A stretch of 64,000 nucleotides of DNA from NCBI RefSeq assembly GCF_024029675.1, contig NZ_CP097121.1:124001-188000 (forward strand), written 5' to 3'. Origin of the DNA: Fructilactobacillus carniphilus (GTDB lineage Bacteria; Bacillota; Bacilli; Lactobacillales; Lactobacillaceae). Within the stretch, counting starts at the first letter, position 1. Each line of letters begins with the position of its first letter. Under the pieces are notes generated by a model that saw only the letters and a list, made by a program, of their open reading frames with translations, had not been told where the DNA came from and searched no databases. Below are positions 50,004 to 59,423 of this stretch, one piece after another. The translations under genes were made by a program, and so were the position numbers.

Positions 50004-50549
50004 TTAATTTCCAGTAAATGATGATTGATAATCAGACTGTGCTTTACTTAATAAAGGTTCTTCAGAAATTGATGATTCTCCGCTATCCACTCGTGCTTGC
50101 TCAGCATCGTATTCTTGCGGATTACTATTCCTGACGGCTGATACTTGTGGAGAGCTAGTATAAGGATTATCTGCATTTTGTGCAGTTATTGGTTGTTCAT
50201 TACTATTGGAATTTGAACTTGCTACCGGTTGTGAGTTTTTAACTGTAGCTGGTTCACTCTGGTTATTAGAAGTAGCTTGATTTTGTCCGTTGTTTGAGCT
50301 ATTTGATTGGGAATTAGAGGAACTGGATTGAGTGGCGTCCCCAGCATTATGATCTTGTTCTTTTGAATTGTCATTTTTAGTGGATTGTTGCTTACTTTCA
50401 TTTTTATCTTTATGCTTTTTTGGTTTTGTAACTTTCTTGGTGGTCTTTGCGTTGTCTTTCTTACTATCATTTGTCTTACTAGTAGAAGAACAAGCTGCTA
50501 ACGATAAGGACATTAATGTTGCCGTTGTGATTGTTAAAAATTTTTGCAT
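50004..50549 (-). CDS. Low-complexity lipoprotein
   Basis: A 181-residue secreted protein with a lipoprotein signal (SLSLAACSS, cysteine near residue 20). Then follow a lysine-rich segment and a long Ser/Asn/Gln-rich stretch that is probably disordered and extends through the cell wall. The tail is acidic. No enzymatic domain is visible. It may be surface-exposed. Confidence 0.75.
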   Translation of the reverse strand: MQKFLTITTATLMSLSLAACSSTSKTNDSKKDNAKTTKKVTKPKKHKDKNESKQQSTKNDNSKEQDHNAGDATQSSSSNSQSNSSNNGQNQATSNNQSEPATVKNSQPVASSNSNSNEQPITAQNADNPYTSSPQVSAVRNSNPQEYDAEQARVDSGESSISEEPLLSKAQSDYQSSFTGN

Positions 50550-50612
50550 AAATAAGCTCCAAGGATTTATTTTGTTTTTAAAGTTAAATTTTTTAGTTAA
50601 ATGCTTGGTGAA

Positions 50613-50921
50613 TTAATCAGCAAAATCGGTATTTTTTGCTTTCCATTGATATAACTTAATATTTAACCAGAATGCATAGATTCCTAGAGTTATGATTGAT
50701 AAAAGAAACCATTTAATGTAACTGCCAAAGAGACCTAGTGCGGTTCCGTTAAATTGTAAGCGTCGTCCGTTCACCACTGTGTGTTTGTTAATCCATTTTA
50801 GTTTCATAACTACTGCCCAGGGATAACCAATTCCTAGGGTGAATATGGTAATAATAATACTTAATAATGACCAACCAATCATTTGATGAAGTTTGCCGTC
50901 AAAATAAGAGTTATTGTCCAT
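50613..50921 (-). CDS. DUF898 family membrane protein
   Basis: A 102-residue protein with two long hydrophobic segments (about 15-38 and 66-88), each with the repeat-like FTLGIGYPWA / ITLGIYAFW pattern seen in DUF898 (YjgN). The function is unknown. Same strand as the lipoprotein, 63 bases ahead of it, so possibly in one transcript. Confidence 0.78.
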   Translation of the reverse strand: MDNNSYFDGKLHQMIGWSLLSIIITIFTLGIGYPWAVVMKLKWINKHTVVNGRRLQFNGTALGLFGSYIKWFLLSIITLGIYAFWLNIKLYQWKAKNTDFAD

Positions 50922-51117
50922 GATAAAACCTCCACGCAGCTTTTAGCGACAATCAGGATTTGGTCGTTGTTGATTGAAGATTAAATTTTTATTAACTTAG
51001 TTACGCAAAATAATAGCCGTATAAAATACGACATAAGGTATAAAAATATTGAAATGTAAAATTAATTAAAGTTTTTTCTTTAGAGCAGTTCTCATTAGAC
51101 TGCTTTTTATTTTGCTA

Positions 51118-51441
51118 TCAATCACCGTTTTTAAATCGCTCAGACCATTCTTTCATAGAAATCAGAATTGGAGCCAGCTCGTTTCCTTTATTGGTTAGTT
51201 TATAGGCAACCGTTGGAGGATTAGTGTCAAAAATGGTTCTGGTAATAATTCCACGGCTTTCCAACATTTTCAATCTAGTAGAGAGGGTACGACTACTAAT
51301 TCCTGGTAAAGCACGCGCCATGCTTCCGTAGTGATTATTGCCATTATAAATTTCCCATAAGACATAAGCAGTCCATTTACCACTGATAATATCCACAACT
51401 GGTTGAATTGGACAATCATCAAGATGACGTTTTGTTTCCAT
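51118..51441 (-). CDS. HxlR family transcriptional regulator
   Basis: A winged-helix regulator of 107 residues starting at ATG 51441 after GAAGGGA; an upstream extension to 51513 is unconserved. The family signature is clear: DDCPIQPVVDIISGKWTAYVLWEI, then ALPGISSRTLSTRLKMLE and PPTVAYKLTNKG. The single cysteine near the N terminus is the redox or electrophile sensor in some members. It is divergent from the AvrD-like cassette, 106 bases away, so it may control that cassette. Confidence 0.92.
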   Translation of the reverse strand: METKRHLDDCPIQPVVDIISGKWTAYVLWEIYNGNNHYGSMARALPGISSRTLSTRLKMLESRGIITRTIFDTNPPTVAYKLTNKGNELAPILISMKEWSERFKNGD

Positions 51442-51547
51442 TACAATCCCTTCTTTCTTTAGAATACATATACTGTAAAAAATTACCCTACTTTCTTTTT
51501 TAAAGTATAGCATTTAATATAAATATTATAAAAGGAGGTTAATCATT

Positions 51548-52390
51548 ATGAATTATTCCATTGACAATATTTTAGGTAATTATGAATATAGATATTTTGG
51601 AAACGGATATAAAAAAATATCTCATTATATAAAAAAATTAAAATTTTTAGATAAGACCCATTATACAGCTTGTGCAAAAGTCTCTCGATGTAGTACTTGG
51701 TCAAGTAAAAACAGTATACAACAAAATCAACATTTGACTAGTATCGATGCAATAGATATAACAAATAAAATTTTTTCATTAATTTTATTTAATGAAAATA
51801 AAAAAACCGAAAATTATATATTATATTATTTTGAAATAAAAACCGGAACGATACCAGTTGAAAATATTGAAGATATTCATGTTGAAGGTACTATTGAAAA
51901 TCATGAAAGTGATTATTATTTATTTTTACGTATTGGAGATATGAAAATAGAAAGTAGATTCTTAAATTATGGAGATGGCTTTTTTAATGAATTTAATGAA
52001 TATAAAAATATAACCAATTATATTGAAAATATTGAATTCGACGGTGATAGTTCCTTAACTTGCAAATATATTCCTGAATCAAATTTAGGAAAAACAAACG
52101 TATATTTAGCGTCTTGGTTAATTGTCTTCGCGCAGTTAGGAGAAGTCTTAGCATTTAATTTGGCTAAAACATCTAGGGAAAAATCTAATAATTTTTGGGT
52201 TAGAAAATTAAAAATTGATTTGAACGTAAATGGTTTACTTAAAACTGATGAAAAAGACACGCTTATGTTAAAAGTTATAAAGAACAAAAGTATAAATAAG
52301 AATAATGAAATTTGGCATTCATTTGATATGGAAGGAAGCGATTTAAGAAATTTGGTTGATGTCAGTGCAAAGACAGCTTTAAAAGAATAG
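51548..52390 (+). CDS. AvrD-like protein
   Basis: A 280-residue protein. The start (SIDNILGNYEYRYFGNGYKK) and the WSSKN...HLTSIDAIDI block match my memory of the AvrD family, the Pseudomonas syringae enzyme that makes syringolides from a sugar and a fatty-acid-derived chain. The rest appears as two hot-dog-like alpha/beta repeats (one ending with LASWLIVFAQLGEVLAFNL). AAAGGAGG gives a strong start. It is AT-rich and leads a four-gene cassette with a P-loop kinase-like protein and an ABC exporter. The family call is moderate. Confidence 0.5.
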   Translation: MNYSIDNILGNYEYRYFGNGYKKISHYIKKLKFLDKTHYTACAKVSRCSTWSSKNSIQQNQHLTSIDAIDITNKIFSLILFNENKKTENYILYYFEIKTGTIPVENIEDIHVEGTIENHESDYYLFLRIGDMKIESRFLNYGDGFFNEFNEYKNITNYIENIEFDGDSSLTCKYIPESNLGKTNVYLASWLIVFAQLGEVLAFNLAKTSREKSNNFWVRKLKIDLNVNGLLKTDEKDTLMLKVIKNKSINKNNEIWHSFDMEGSDLRNLVDVSAKTALKE

Positions 52391-52399
52391 GGAGAAATT

Positions 52400-53173
52400 A
52401 TGCATAAAAAGAAACATATTGTTATTTCAGGAACTTATTCGACTGGAAAAACCACGACGACTACTGCCTTATCGATTGCTACGGGAATTCCAATGATAAA
52501 TTCTTTATCAGCTAGAGAAATTTTGACTTATCTTTATCCTGGAAGAAGGTTTCAAGATATGGATATGACAGAGTTAATTGCATTAGGTTTATTCAGATTT
52601 AAAGAAAGAATCAAAGCTGAAGAGAAATTAATTGCGAATAATAATGATTTTATTTCTGATGGATCCGTTTTAAATGAATGGATATATGGAACGGTTAGAA
52701 CTCAAATAGGGATTAATCCAGGAGCGCCTTGGTATCATCAAGTAATTAAATTTATTTTGGGGCTTAATTCTAATAGATTTATGAAAAAATATCTAAAATC
52801 TTATGGGGTAGTTGTAAATAAGTATGCCAAGGATACTTATACTAACGTTATCCATCTTCCAATTGAATTTAAAATGTCACCAGATGGACATAGACCTGTA
52901 TCAGAAAAATATAGGAGATTATCTGATAAAGATATCTTTAATTCCTATAAAAAATTAGGTATTCCTATGGATGTTGTTGGTGGCAGTCAAATAGAGCGTA
53001 TAAATAAAATAATAAAAATTCTAGATTTACCTCAAATCGTATCAAGTGAAAATGCGATAAATGAAGCTAATAAGAGAATTGAAAAAAGTAGAGAGATGGT
53101 ATCACAAAGAATAATTGATCAATACCATAAACCAACTATTCTAGAAAAAATAAGAATATTATCACGATTTTGA
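52400..53173 (+). CDS. P-loop NTPase, AAA_28/kinase-like
   Basis: A 257-residue protein with P-loop GTYSTGKTTT at 11-20 and the DGSVLNEWIYG segment at 87-97, as in the NadR-kinase-like AAA_28 family, which includes small-molecule kinases. The substrate is unknown. It lies nine bases after the AvrD-like gene and is equally AT-rich, which suggests it acts on the same small molecule or its precursor. Confidence 0.75.
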   Translation: MHKKKHIVISGTYSTGKTTTTTALSIATGIPMINSLSAREILTYLYPGRRFQDMDMTELIALGLFRFKERIKAEEKLIANNNDFISDGSVLNEWIYGTVRTQIGINPGAPWYHQVIKFILGLNSNRFMKKYLKSYGVVVNKYAKDTYTNVIHLPIEFKMSPDGHRPVSEKYRRLSDKDIFNSYKKLGIPMDVVGGSQIERINKIIKILDLPQIVSSENAINEANKRIEKSREMVSQRIIDQYHKPTILEKIRILSRF

Positions 53174-53195
53174 TTTGAAAGAGAGGTATTATTTC

Positions 53196-53897
53196 ATGCT
53201 AAAACTAAGCCATATCAGTAAAACCTATCAAACTGGGACAGAGGTTACTCACGCATTAAATGACGTTAGTTTTGAGATTCAACCCAATCAACTAACGGTT
53301 ATTTTGGGACCAAGTGGCTCTGGGAAAAGTACGATGCTGAACATTTTGGGGGGAATGGATCGTCCGACCACCGGTTCTGTTACCTACGATGGGAATGTAA
53401 TTAATACAGAATCAGACCGGGAATTAACCGAATATCGCAAAAAAATGGTCGGCTTTGTGTTTCAATTTTATAATTTGATTTCTAATTTAACGGTGGCAGA
53501 AAACGTTGCGATCGCGGCGCAGTTGGTAAACAAACAGTATCAACAACCTATAAACGATTGTTTAGCACAAGTGGGGCTTCAGCAGCGAGAACGAAATTTT
53601 CCTGATCAACTATCAGGGGGAGAAATGCAACGAGTCGCCATTGCCCGTGCCCTCGCTAAGCATCCCCGGGTTTTACTGTGTGATGAACCCACAGGAGCGC
53701 TTGACACCCAAACGTCTCAGCAAGTTTTTAAGTTATTGCAAGCCAGTAAGAATCCGCAAACTGCGGTTGTAATTGTGACCCATAATCCGTTAGTGGCGCA
53801 AATTGCGGATCGAGTTATTCGGATTCGGGATGGTGAAGTGGAAAAGGTTAGCGACAATGCTAATCCATTAACTGTGGAGGAGGTTGATTGGGGATGA
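53196..53897 (+). CDS. ABC transporter ATPase (MacB/LolD type)
   Basis: 233-residue ATPase with Walker [10 protein letters not shown] (38-46), signature [15 protein letters not shown] and Walker [16 protein letters not shown] 53196 follows GAGAGG; an in-frame upstream start at 53175 is rejected. Its end overlaps the permease start by four bases (ATGA). It belongs to the family whose partners have FtsX domains and that export peptides, lipids or antibiotics. Base composition is close to chromosomal, unlike the two genes before it. Confidence 0.93.
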   Translation: MLKLSHISKTYQTGTEVTHALNDVSFEIQPNQLTVILGPSGSGKSTMLNILGGMDRPTTGSVTYDGNVINTESDRELTEYRKKMVGFVFQFYNLISNLTVAENVAIAAQLVNKQYQQPINDCLAQVGLQQRERNFPDQLSGGEMQRVAIARALAKHPRVLLCDEPTGALDTQTSQQVFKLLQASKNPQTAVVIVTHNPLVAQIADRVIRIRDGEVEKVSDNANPLTVEEVDWG

Positions 53898-56188
53898 GAT
53901 TTTTAGTCAAAAAATTATTCCGCACGGTCCGGAAAAATTGGACCCAGTTCTTCTCGGTCTTTCTGATGGCCTTTCTCAGTGTTCTCTTTTATACCGGACT
54001 GGAAGGAACATGGAATGGGATGAAGCAAAACATTAATCACTATGCTGCCCAAACTCACTTAGCAAGTGCAACGTTACGGACAACTTCCACAAGTTCTGAT
54101 GATCTGAATCAGATTCGTCGATTACCCGGAGTAAAGAAGGTTGCTGCTAAAACGGAGGTGGAAACAGACGTTCAGCTCCAAGGGAAAAAACGTTATTTGA
54201 CCGTTGCCACCCCGGGAAATCAACAGATTTCACAAGTTTATCAGGTTAATGGACAGCGCTTGCCTCAGCATCCGCGGGGAATTTACTTAAATCAACGTTT
54301 TGCTCAAGAAAATGGCTTACGGGTGGGGAGTCATCTCACCGTTAAAGTTAACCAGCAAGCAGCGCGGCTTAAGGTAGCGGGAATAATCAATGCTCCTGAC
54401 AAAATGTACTATACCGGGTCGAACGACTTTATTTCGCCTCAGGCGCAAAATTATGGGTATGGGTACGTGAGTCGATCCACGCTAACCAACCAGTTGCAAG
54501 TGCCTCCGACCCAAAACGTCGTTGATTTACAAACTAAACACCCAGAACAAGTTGAAAAGCGGTTACGTTCCTTACTACAGAATCGTTATTTAACTTTACA
54601 AACGCGGAAATCGAACATTGGGATTGCCACTGCCGTTGATCGGGTGGGCCAGATTCGGAATCTTTCGTTGCTCTTTTCGTTCATCTTTATTTTGCTAGCC
54701 ATCCTGGCAATGTATACAACGATTCGGAAGGTAATTGACCAACAACAACAGGATTTAGCCACGTTACAATCATTGGGATATCGAAATGGTCGCTTGACCG
54801 TTTATTATTCGATGTATGGATTTTTAGTCGGCGGAATGGGAGCCATTGGTGGCTTAATTGCTGCTCCTTTTCTCTCGACCTTTGTCATGAATTCCCAAAA
54901 ACCCATGTTTACCTTACCTAGCTGGCAAATTGCTTATACCACGATGCCACTTTACGTAGCGCTTGGGGTGACTCTGATCTGTATGCTGGCGGCCTACTTA
55001 GCGGCTCAGGTTAACCATGGCTTGCTACCGGCTCAGGCCTTTCGGAAAGGGAGCACTGCTCAAGCTGGACACCGAGTTTGGTTGGAACATTGGAACTCGT
55101 TATGGCGCCGGATTCCGTTTGGAAATCGTTGGTCAATTAGAGATAATCTGGGCAATAAAATTCAAACTGCGATGGGCTTAGTTGGAATTATTGGTGGCTT
55201 AGCACTAGTAATGACCGGATTTGGTACGAAGAACTCCATGGATCACCAGGTTGAGCAAACTTATGGCCATGAATATGCATATACGCAAAAAATTAATGTG
55301 CAGCAGCCAGCGAGTGCAACAGAATTACAGCGGCTGGTGCAAGAAACCGATGGGAAGCCGATTGAGACCATTACCACGAGTCTACAACCGCGGGGACAAT
55401 TTGACCGGCCATTAACCATTTTAAGCAAGAATGCTCCGGTGCATCTGGCAACTACTAGCCATCAGCAACTGCAAAATGGTGGGGTGTATGTAACGGAGGG
55501 AATTGCTCAAACGGCCCATTTACATCGGAATGAGCTAGTGACCCTCAAACCTTCGCTCAGTTCGAAGACCTTGAAGCTTAAAATCAAAGGCATTGTGAAA
55601 TCAAATGCACCTCAAGGACTTTATCTGACCCAATCTACTTGGGAGAAACAGGGGATGACATTTCTTCCCACTTCGATTTTGACGCAACGTTCCCAGTTGT
55701 CTGCTTCTGTTAAAAACAGTCCAGCTGTTAGTCATGTGGTAAGCCTAACCGAACAGCGGCAAAATGCCAAGGCGATGGTTGCCAATCTGAACAGTATCTT
55801 TTTGATGGTCCAAGTGTTTGGAATCCTGCTTACGATTGTAATTTTGTATAACCTCGGTTCACTAAGTTTTACGGAACGATCACGGAGTTATGCTACTTTA
55901 GAAATTTTAGGTTTTTCCCGCCGAAAAATTCGGAATTTAACCATCGTGGAAACCCTGATGATTACAACCGTGGGCTGGCTCTTAGGTGTTCCATTTGGCG
56001 AGTGGTTCCTGGCACGGTACGTCACCACTTTCAACACGAGTCAGTTAATTTACTATCCGTTTCTTACGAAGGTTAGTTTAGTCAGTGCTTCGTTGATTGT
56101 GATTGTGGCGGCCTTTTCGACGGTATTGTTACTGGGGAGAAGGTTACGTCGACTGGATCTGATTGCGGCAACGAAGGGAGTAGAATAG
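53894..56188 (+). CDS. FtsX-like ABC transporter permease
   Basis: 764-residue membrane protein with an N-terminal helix near 18-38, a large extracellular domain, three helices around 260-370, then a second half with another helix, a second extracellular domain, and three C-terminal helices (about 635-750). This is the duplicated FtsX layout. Start ATG 53894 overlaps the ATPase stop, with GGAGGAGG at 53876-53883. With its ATPase it forms a complete exporter, perhaps for the product of the AvrD-like enzyme. Confidence 0.92.
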   Translation: MRFLVKKLFRTVRKNWTQFFSVFLMAFLSVLFYTGLEGTWNGMKQNINHYAAQTHLASATLRTTSTSSDDLNQIRRLPGVKKVAAKTEVETDVQLQGKKRYLTVATPGNQQISQVYQVNGQRLPQHPRGIYLNQRFAQENGLRVGSHLTVKVNQQAARLKVAGIINAPDKMYYTGSNDFISPQAQNYGYGYVSRSTLTNQLQVPPTQNVVDLQTKHPEQVEKRLRSLLQNRYLTLQTRKSNIGIATAVDRVGQIRNLSLLFSFIFILLAILAMYTTIRKVIDQQQQDLATLQSLGYRNGRLTVYYSMYGFLVGGMGAIGGLIAAPFLSTFVMNSQKPMFTLPSWQIAYTTMPLYVALGVTLICMLAAYLAAQVNHGLLPAQAFRKGSTAQAGHRVWLEHWNSLWRRIPFGNRWSIRDNLGNKIQTAMGLVGIIGGLALVMTGFGTKNSMDHQVEQTYGHEYAYTQKINVQQPASATELQRLVQETDGKPIETITTSLQPRGQFDRPLTILSKNAPVHLATTSHQQLQNGGVYVTEGIAQTAHLHRNELVTLKPSLSSKTLKLKIKGIVKSNAPQGLYLTQSTWEKQGMTFLPTSILTQRSQLSASVKNSPAVSHVVSLTEQRQNAKAMVANLNSIFLMVQVFGILLTIVILYNLGSLSFTERSRSYATLEILGFSRRKIRNLTIVETLMITTVGWLLGVPFGEWFLARYVTTFNTSQLIYYPFLTKVSLVSASLIVIVAAFSTVLLLGRRLRRLDLIAATKGVE

Positions 56189-56211
56189 TTTTAATTTAGC
56201 TTTGAATGCTG

Positions 56212-56249
56212 AAAAAGGTTGGAATCGATTCTGATTCCAACCTTTTTTT
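56212..56249. terminator. Bidirectional terminator
   Basis: Hairpin AAAAAGGTTGGAATC (56212-56226) with GATTCCAACCTTTTT (56233-56247), 6-base loop, then more T. It ends the ABC operon and the convergent DUF1828/1829 gene. Confidence 0.93.
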
Positions 56250-56254
56250 ATTGA

Positions 56255-57019
56255 TTATGAATTTTTTAATTGATCTAGTTGAGCTTTATCAGTAAAAGAA
56301 AGGAGATTAACTTGAGCTGATTCGGCAATTTTTTTAGCTCGTGGACTTGGTTGGCCAAGTTCGTCATTATAAACGATGAAATAATTGATATCTTTTGAAA
56401 CAACGGTTTGAATATCTTGAAATTCAAATGCTGAAGCAGCAATTAGATTATTGTTTAGAGTGTTCTGAATGTTAATTAATTTGAGTGGATTCTTTTTATG
56501 AGGAGGAATTGAGTAGTCAATTTTATAGTTAACTCCACTAGAACCAATTAACTCATAGTTATCTAAGCCACCAAAATCATTATTAGTAAAATATTTTAAA
56601 ACATCTTCTTTAAATAATTGGGCCACATTTTGGCGTTTTAACATGTTTAAACTATCTATTCTAATTAAAGTTGAAATTAATTGATGCTCCATCAACGGAA
56701 AATTGTCTTTATTACCAGTAATCGTTAAATTGTCTCCATCTACTAAGGAAACATTGAATTGATTGGTAATGTTCTCAATCTCTTTTCTTCGTTGTGGAGT
56801 ATTGATATCAATACTATTCAATATAAGATCGGTAATTGTTTCACCGTCATCGCTAAGGATTAACTTTTGGCCTTGAGATGTAACGTAAAAGCGAATGTAA
56901 TCATTCATAAAATTAAGGTAGGGGGTTGTAACGATGTCTGTGTCCTCATTGAGAGAATCAATTTTAAAGTTGTTTAAAAGCCAAGCAGCATAGTTTTGTA
57001 GTAAAGCTTTCGTATGCAT
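56255..57019 (-). CDS. DUF1828/DUF1829 domain protein
   Basis: A 254-residue protein. The N-terminal half has the DUF1828 pattern: TPYLNFMNDYIRFYV then LILSDDGETITDLILNSID. The C-terminal half (about 140-250) fits DUF1829. Such two-domain proteins are found in Firmicutes, often next to mobile or defence genes; their function is unknown. It is rich in Asn and Ile and more AT-rich than the trp genes. Its ATG lies just after the trpG stop region on the same strand. Confidence 0.72.
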   Translation of the reverse strand: MHTKALLQNYAAWLLNNFKIDSLNEDTDIVTTPYLNFMNDYIRFYVTSQGQKLILSDDGETITDLILNSIDINTPQRRKEIENITNQFNVSLVDGDNLTITGNKDNFPLMEHQLISTLIRIDSLNMLKRQNVAQLFKEDVLKYFTNNDFGGLDNYELIGSSGVNYKIDYSIPPHKKNPLKLINIQNTLNNNLIAASAFEFQDIQTVVSKDINYFIVYNDELGQPSPRAKKIAESAQVNLLSFTDKAQLDQLKNS

Positions 57020-57048
57020 GATTATTGCCCCACTCCTTAATTAGATAT

Positions 57049-57627
57049 CTAATCAACCACCCGTAAAAAATTCTCCACAATCCGTTCGCCCAAACCAGCC
57101 TCCGTCAAAATTGATTCCGGATGAAATTGAACGCCATACATTCGTTGGCTGGGAATTTCAGCCGCCATTAATTCTTGATTTTCATCGATAGCGGTAACCT
57201 TAAATATATCCGGAAGAGAAGCACGCTCGCCCACTAAGGAGTGATAACGAGCCACGGTTCCGGCATCTCCAGCTCCGCGAAAAAGAACGCTATGCGGGTC
57301 CAATTGTAACCGGGAAGTTTTTCCGTGCATCAAGTGTTGGGCGGGAACTACCTGTCCGTCACAAGCTTGAATCATGACCTGCAAGCCCATGCAGACTCCG
57401 AGCATCGGGACTTGACCGTGTAACTGGCGCACCACGTCCAAACTAACTCCCGCGTCGTCTGGATTTCCGGGACCGGGAGAAAGGATTATTCCGGCTGGAT
57501 GTAACGCTTGAATCTCAGCCACCGTCAGTTCGTCGTTTTTGATTACCTGGATGTCGGTTGTAAACTGACCAAGCAGTTGGTACAGGTTATACGTAAAACT
57601 GTCGTAGTTATCAATCAATAAAATCAT
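57049..57627 (-). CDS. trpG: Anthranilate synthase component II (glutamine amidotransferase)
   Basis: Supplies ammonia from glutamine to TrpE. The 192 residues from ATG 57627 have LLIDNYDSFTYNL, the nucleophile C79 in GVCMGLQVM, and H169/E171 in VQFHPES. The usual CLGHQ reads CMGLQ, a change outside the catalytic triad. It overlaps trpE by 17 bases. Confidence 0.96.
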   Translation of the reverse strand: MILLIDNYDSFTYNLYQLLGQFTTDIQVIKNDELTVAEIQALHPAGIILSPGPGNPDDAGVSLDVVRQLHGQVPMLGVCMGLQVMIQACDGQVVPAQHLMHGKTSRLQLDPHSVLFRGAGDAGTVARYHSLVGERASLPDIFKVTAIDENQELMAAEIPSQRMYGVQFHPESILTEAGLGERIVENFLRVVD

Positions 57628-59017
57628 CTGCGAGGACCTCCTGATGAGTGGCCCGCGCCAGTGCCTGGCGCACCACCCGGGTTTTATTGAAACATTCTTG
57701 ATATTCGTGCTTGCCAACGCTGTCGGCCACGATGCCGGCACCGGATTGGACTAGTAGCTGGTCACCTTTTTGCTGCGCCAAACGAATTCCGATGGCAAAG
57801 TTACAGTCGCCGTTAAAGTCGAGGTAGCCAAAGGTCCCACCGTAGAGCCCGCGTTTTTGTTGCTCGAGTTGGGCAATGATTTTGAGGGCCGAACTCTTGG
57901 GCGCTCCGGATAAGGTTCCGGCGGGAAAGACGGCTTTCAGGGCATCAAGTGCAGACTGCTCGGGCTCAATCTCACTTTCAACGGTCGAAGCGAGGTGCAT
58001 GACCTGTTGATATTTGTGCAATTGCATGTGCTCGGTCACCCGAACAGAGTTAAACTGGCTCACAGCTCCCAGATCATTACGACCCAAGTCGACAAGCATG
58101 TTGTGCTCGGCACTTTCCTTGGGATCACTTAGTAGTTCTTGCGCCATTTGTTCGTCTTCGTCAGCATCCTTTCCGCGTCGTCGCGTTCCGGCTAACGGAA
58201 AAGTGGCGAGGTGCGATCCCGTCTTTCGTAGTAAGGTTTCGGGCGAAGCAGTGGCTGCTTGAAAGTCGCCACAGCTGAAGTAACAATGGTAGTTACCCGT
58301 GAGCTCCTGGTACAACGCGAGCAGACTCCCCGCGGCCTGACCGACCAGGGGATTGGACAAGATGAGTTGGAAAATGTCACCCCGATAAATATGGTCGACA
58401 ACTTGATCAATCAATCGTGTATAGGTCGGTTGGTCGTAGCTTGGTTGCAGGGGATGCGTTAGGTGCAATGTGGGTTCAGTGGTAAAACTAGCCTGTAAGC
58501 GCTGCAGCTCCTGCTGCAATTCCGCTAACGTGTCCGGTTCACCCTCGGGCAGATTCTGAATCAGAGTAACTTCGTTCGTTTCTGGAGCAAAGCCCACTAC
58601 TTCTGTGAAGAGGAGAAAGGCGGCATCAGCAAAATCGTATGGATTAGCCACTGCCGGAATGTTGGGAACAAGTTCACGACTATAATCATAGGCCAGGTAC
58701 CCCACCAATCCTCCAGAAAAGGGAAGCGGTTGGTCTGCTGCATCGAAATGATATTTCTGCAGTAATTGTTCGAGGTAGGGTTGCAGTTTTTTTGAAATAG
58801 AGTGCCCGTTGGTTGTAATCACGCCTTCCCGGTAGGTAATTTGGTGTTGCGGATGCAAGCCAAGGTAAATAATGTGCTGTTGATCAAAGGGTGGTTGCCC
58901 CGTGAGATCAAACAGGTAACCAGCGCCGGGATGTTCTTGATGAGCCTGCGCCATGATCTGAGTGGGATTAAAGTCAGGGTCGCAATACTTAGCAACGTGT
59001 CTTACATAGTTTGTCAT
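57611..59017 (-). CDS. trpE: Anthranilate synthase component I
   Basis: Makes anthranilate from chorismate, the first step of tryptophan synthesis. ATG at 59017 (TTGGAGGT site) gives 468 residues; an upstream in-frame start at 59059 lies within the T-box terminator. The catalytic region FPLAGTRRRG, HNMLVDLGRNDLG and FPAGTLSGAPK is intact, and the alanine in PLAGT favours TrpE over PabB. The N terminus reads YLFDLTG where many Trp-inhibited enzymes have LLES, so feedback control may be weaker. Controlled by a Trp T-box. Confidence 0.95.
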   Translation of the reverse strand: MTNYVRHVAKYCDPDFNPTQIMAQAHQEHPGAGYLFDLTGQPPFDQQHIIYLGLHPQHQITYREGVITTNGHSISKKLQPYLEQLLQKYHFDAADQPLPFSGGLVGYLAYDYSRELVPNIPAVANPYDFADAAFLLFTEVVGFAPETNEVTLIQNLPEGEPDTLAELQQELQRLQASFTTEPTLHLTHPLQPSYDQPTYTRLIDQVVDHIYRGDIFQLILSNPLVGQAAGSLLALYQELTGNYHCYFSCGDFQAATASPETLLRKTGSHLATFPLAGTRRRGKDADEDEQMAQELLSDPKESAEHNMLVDLGRNDLGAVSQFNSVRVTEHMQLHKYQQVMHLASTVESEIEPEQSALDALKAVFPAGTLSGAPKSSALKIIAQLEQQKRGLYGGTFGYLDFNGDCNFAIGIRLAQQKGDQLLVQSGAGIVADSVGKHEYQECFNKTRVVRQALARATHQEVLADDFID

Positions 59018-59042
59018 TGTGTAACCTCCAAAATAAAGAGCA

Positions 59043-59350
59043 TAAAAAAGTCCGCCCATAACAAGTAATTGTTAAGGACGGACAGTTTAATCCGCGGTGC
59101 CACCTTAATTGGAGGTGCTTAAAAAAGCCCCACCCTCCTCAGCGAAGAACAATCATTCTCCCGGAAACTGACGTATTCCAACACGTCACTAAGTACTCGG
59201 CGCTCGGCCTTTGATAGTGCCCTCGGTGGTCCATTTAACTACGGGTTGCTTGGACTGATCTCTCACCACCATCAGTTCGCTGACAAGGCCGCGTAATCTT
59301 GATCTCCACGTCATCGGTTTGGATAACTAGTTTGGTTGTAGTTATCGACG
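59043..59350 (-). promoter_or_regulatory. Trp-specific T-box leader of trpEG
   Basis: On the minus strand, the T-box sequence AGGTGGCACCGCGG (59105-59092) is followed by a terminator stem GTCCG...CGGAC and six T (59083-59043). The Stem I specifier loop holds TGG (59233-59231), the Trp codon, in the context ATGGACCACCGAGG. Uncharged tRNA(Trp) would stabilise the antiterminator and allow trpEG transcription. Confidence 0.92.
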
Positions 59351-59369
59351 GTTCAAATTGATTTTTCTT

Positions 59370-59398
59370 AGCCTAAAACATTTCAAAGTTAATGTCAA
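59370..59398 (-). promoter_or_regulatory. Promoter of the trpEG leader
   Basis: Minus strand: TTGACA (59398-59393) and TAGGCT (59375-59370) with a 17-base spacer, just upstream of the T-box leader. Confidence 0.7.
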
Positions 59399-59423
59399 TG
59401 CTAAAAAAATTTTAAATTTATTC

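Noticed and set aside
57049..59017. pabA-pabB rather than trpG-trpE
   Set aside because: PLAGT motif and a Trp-specific T-box directly upstream favour anthranilate synthase.
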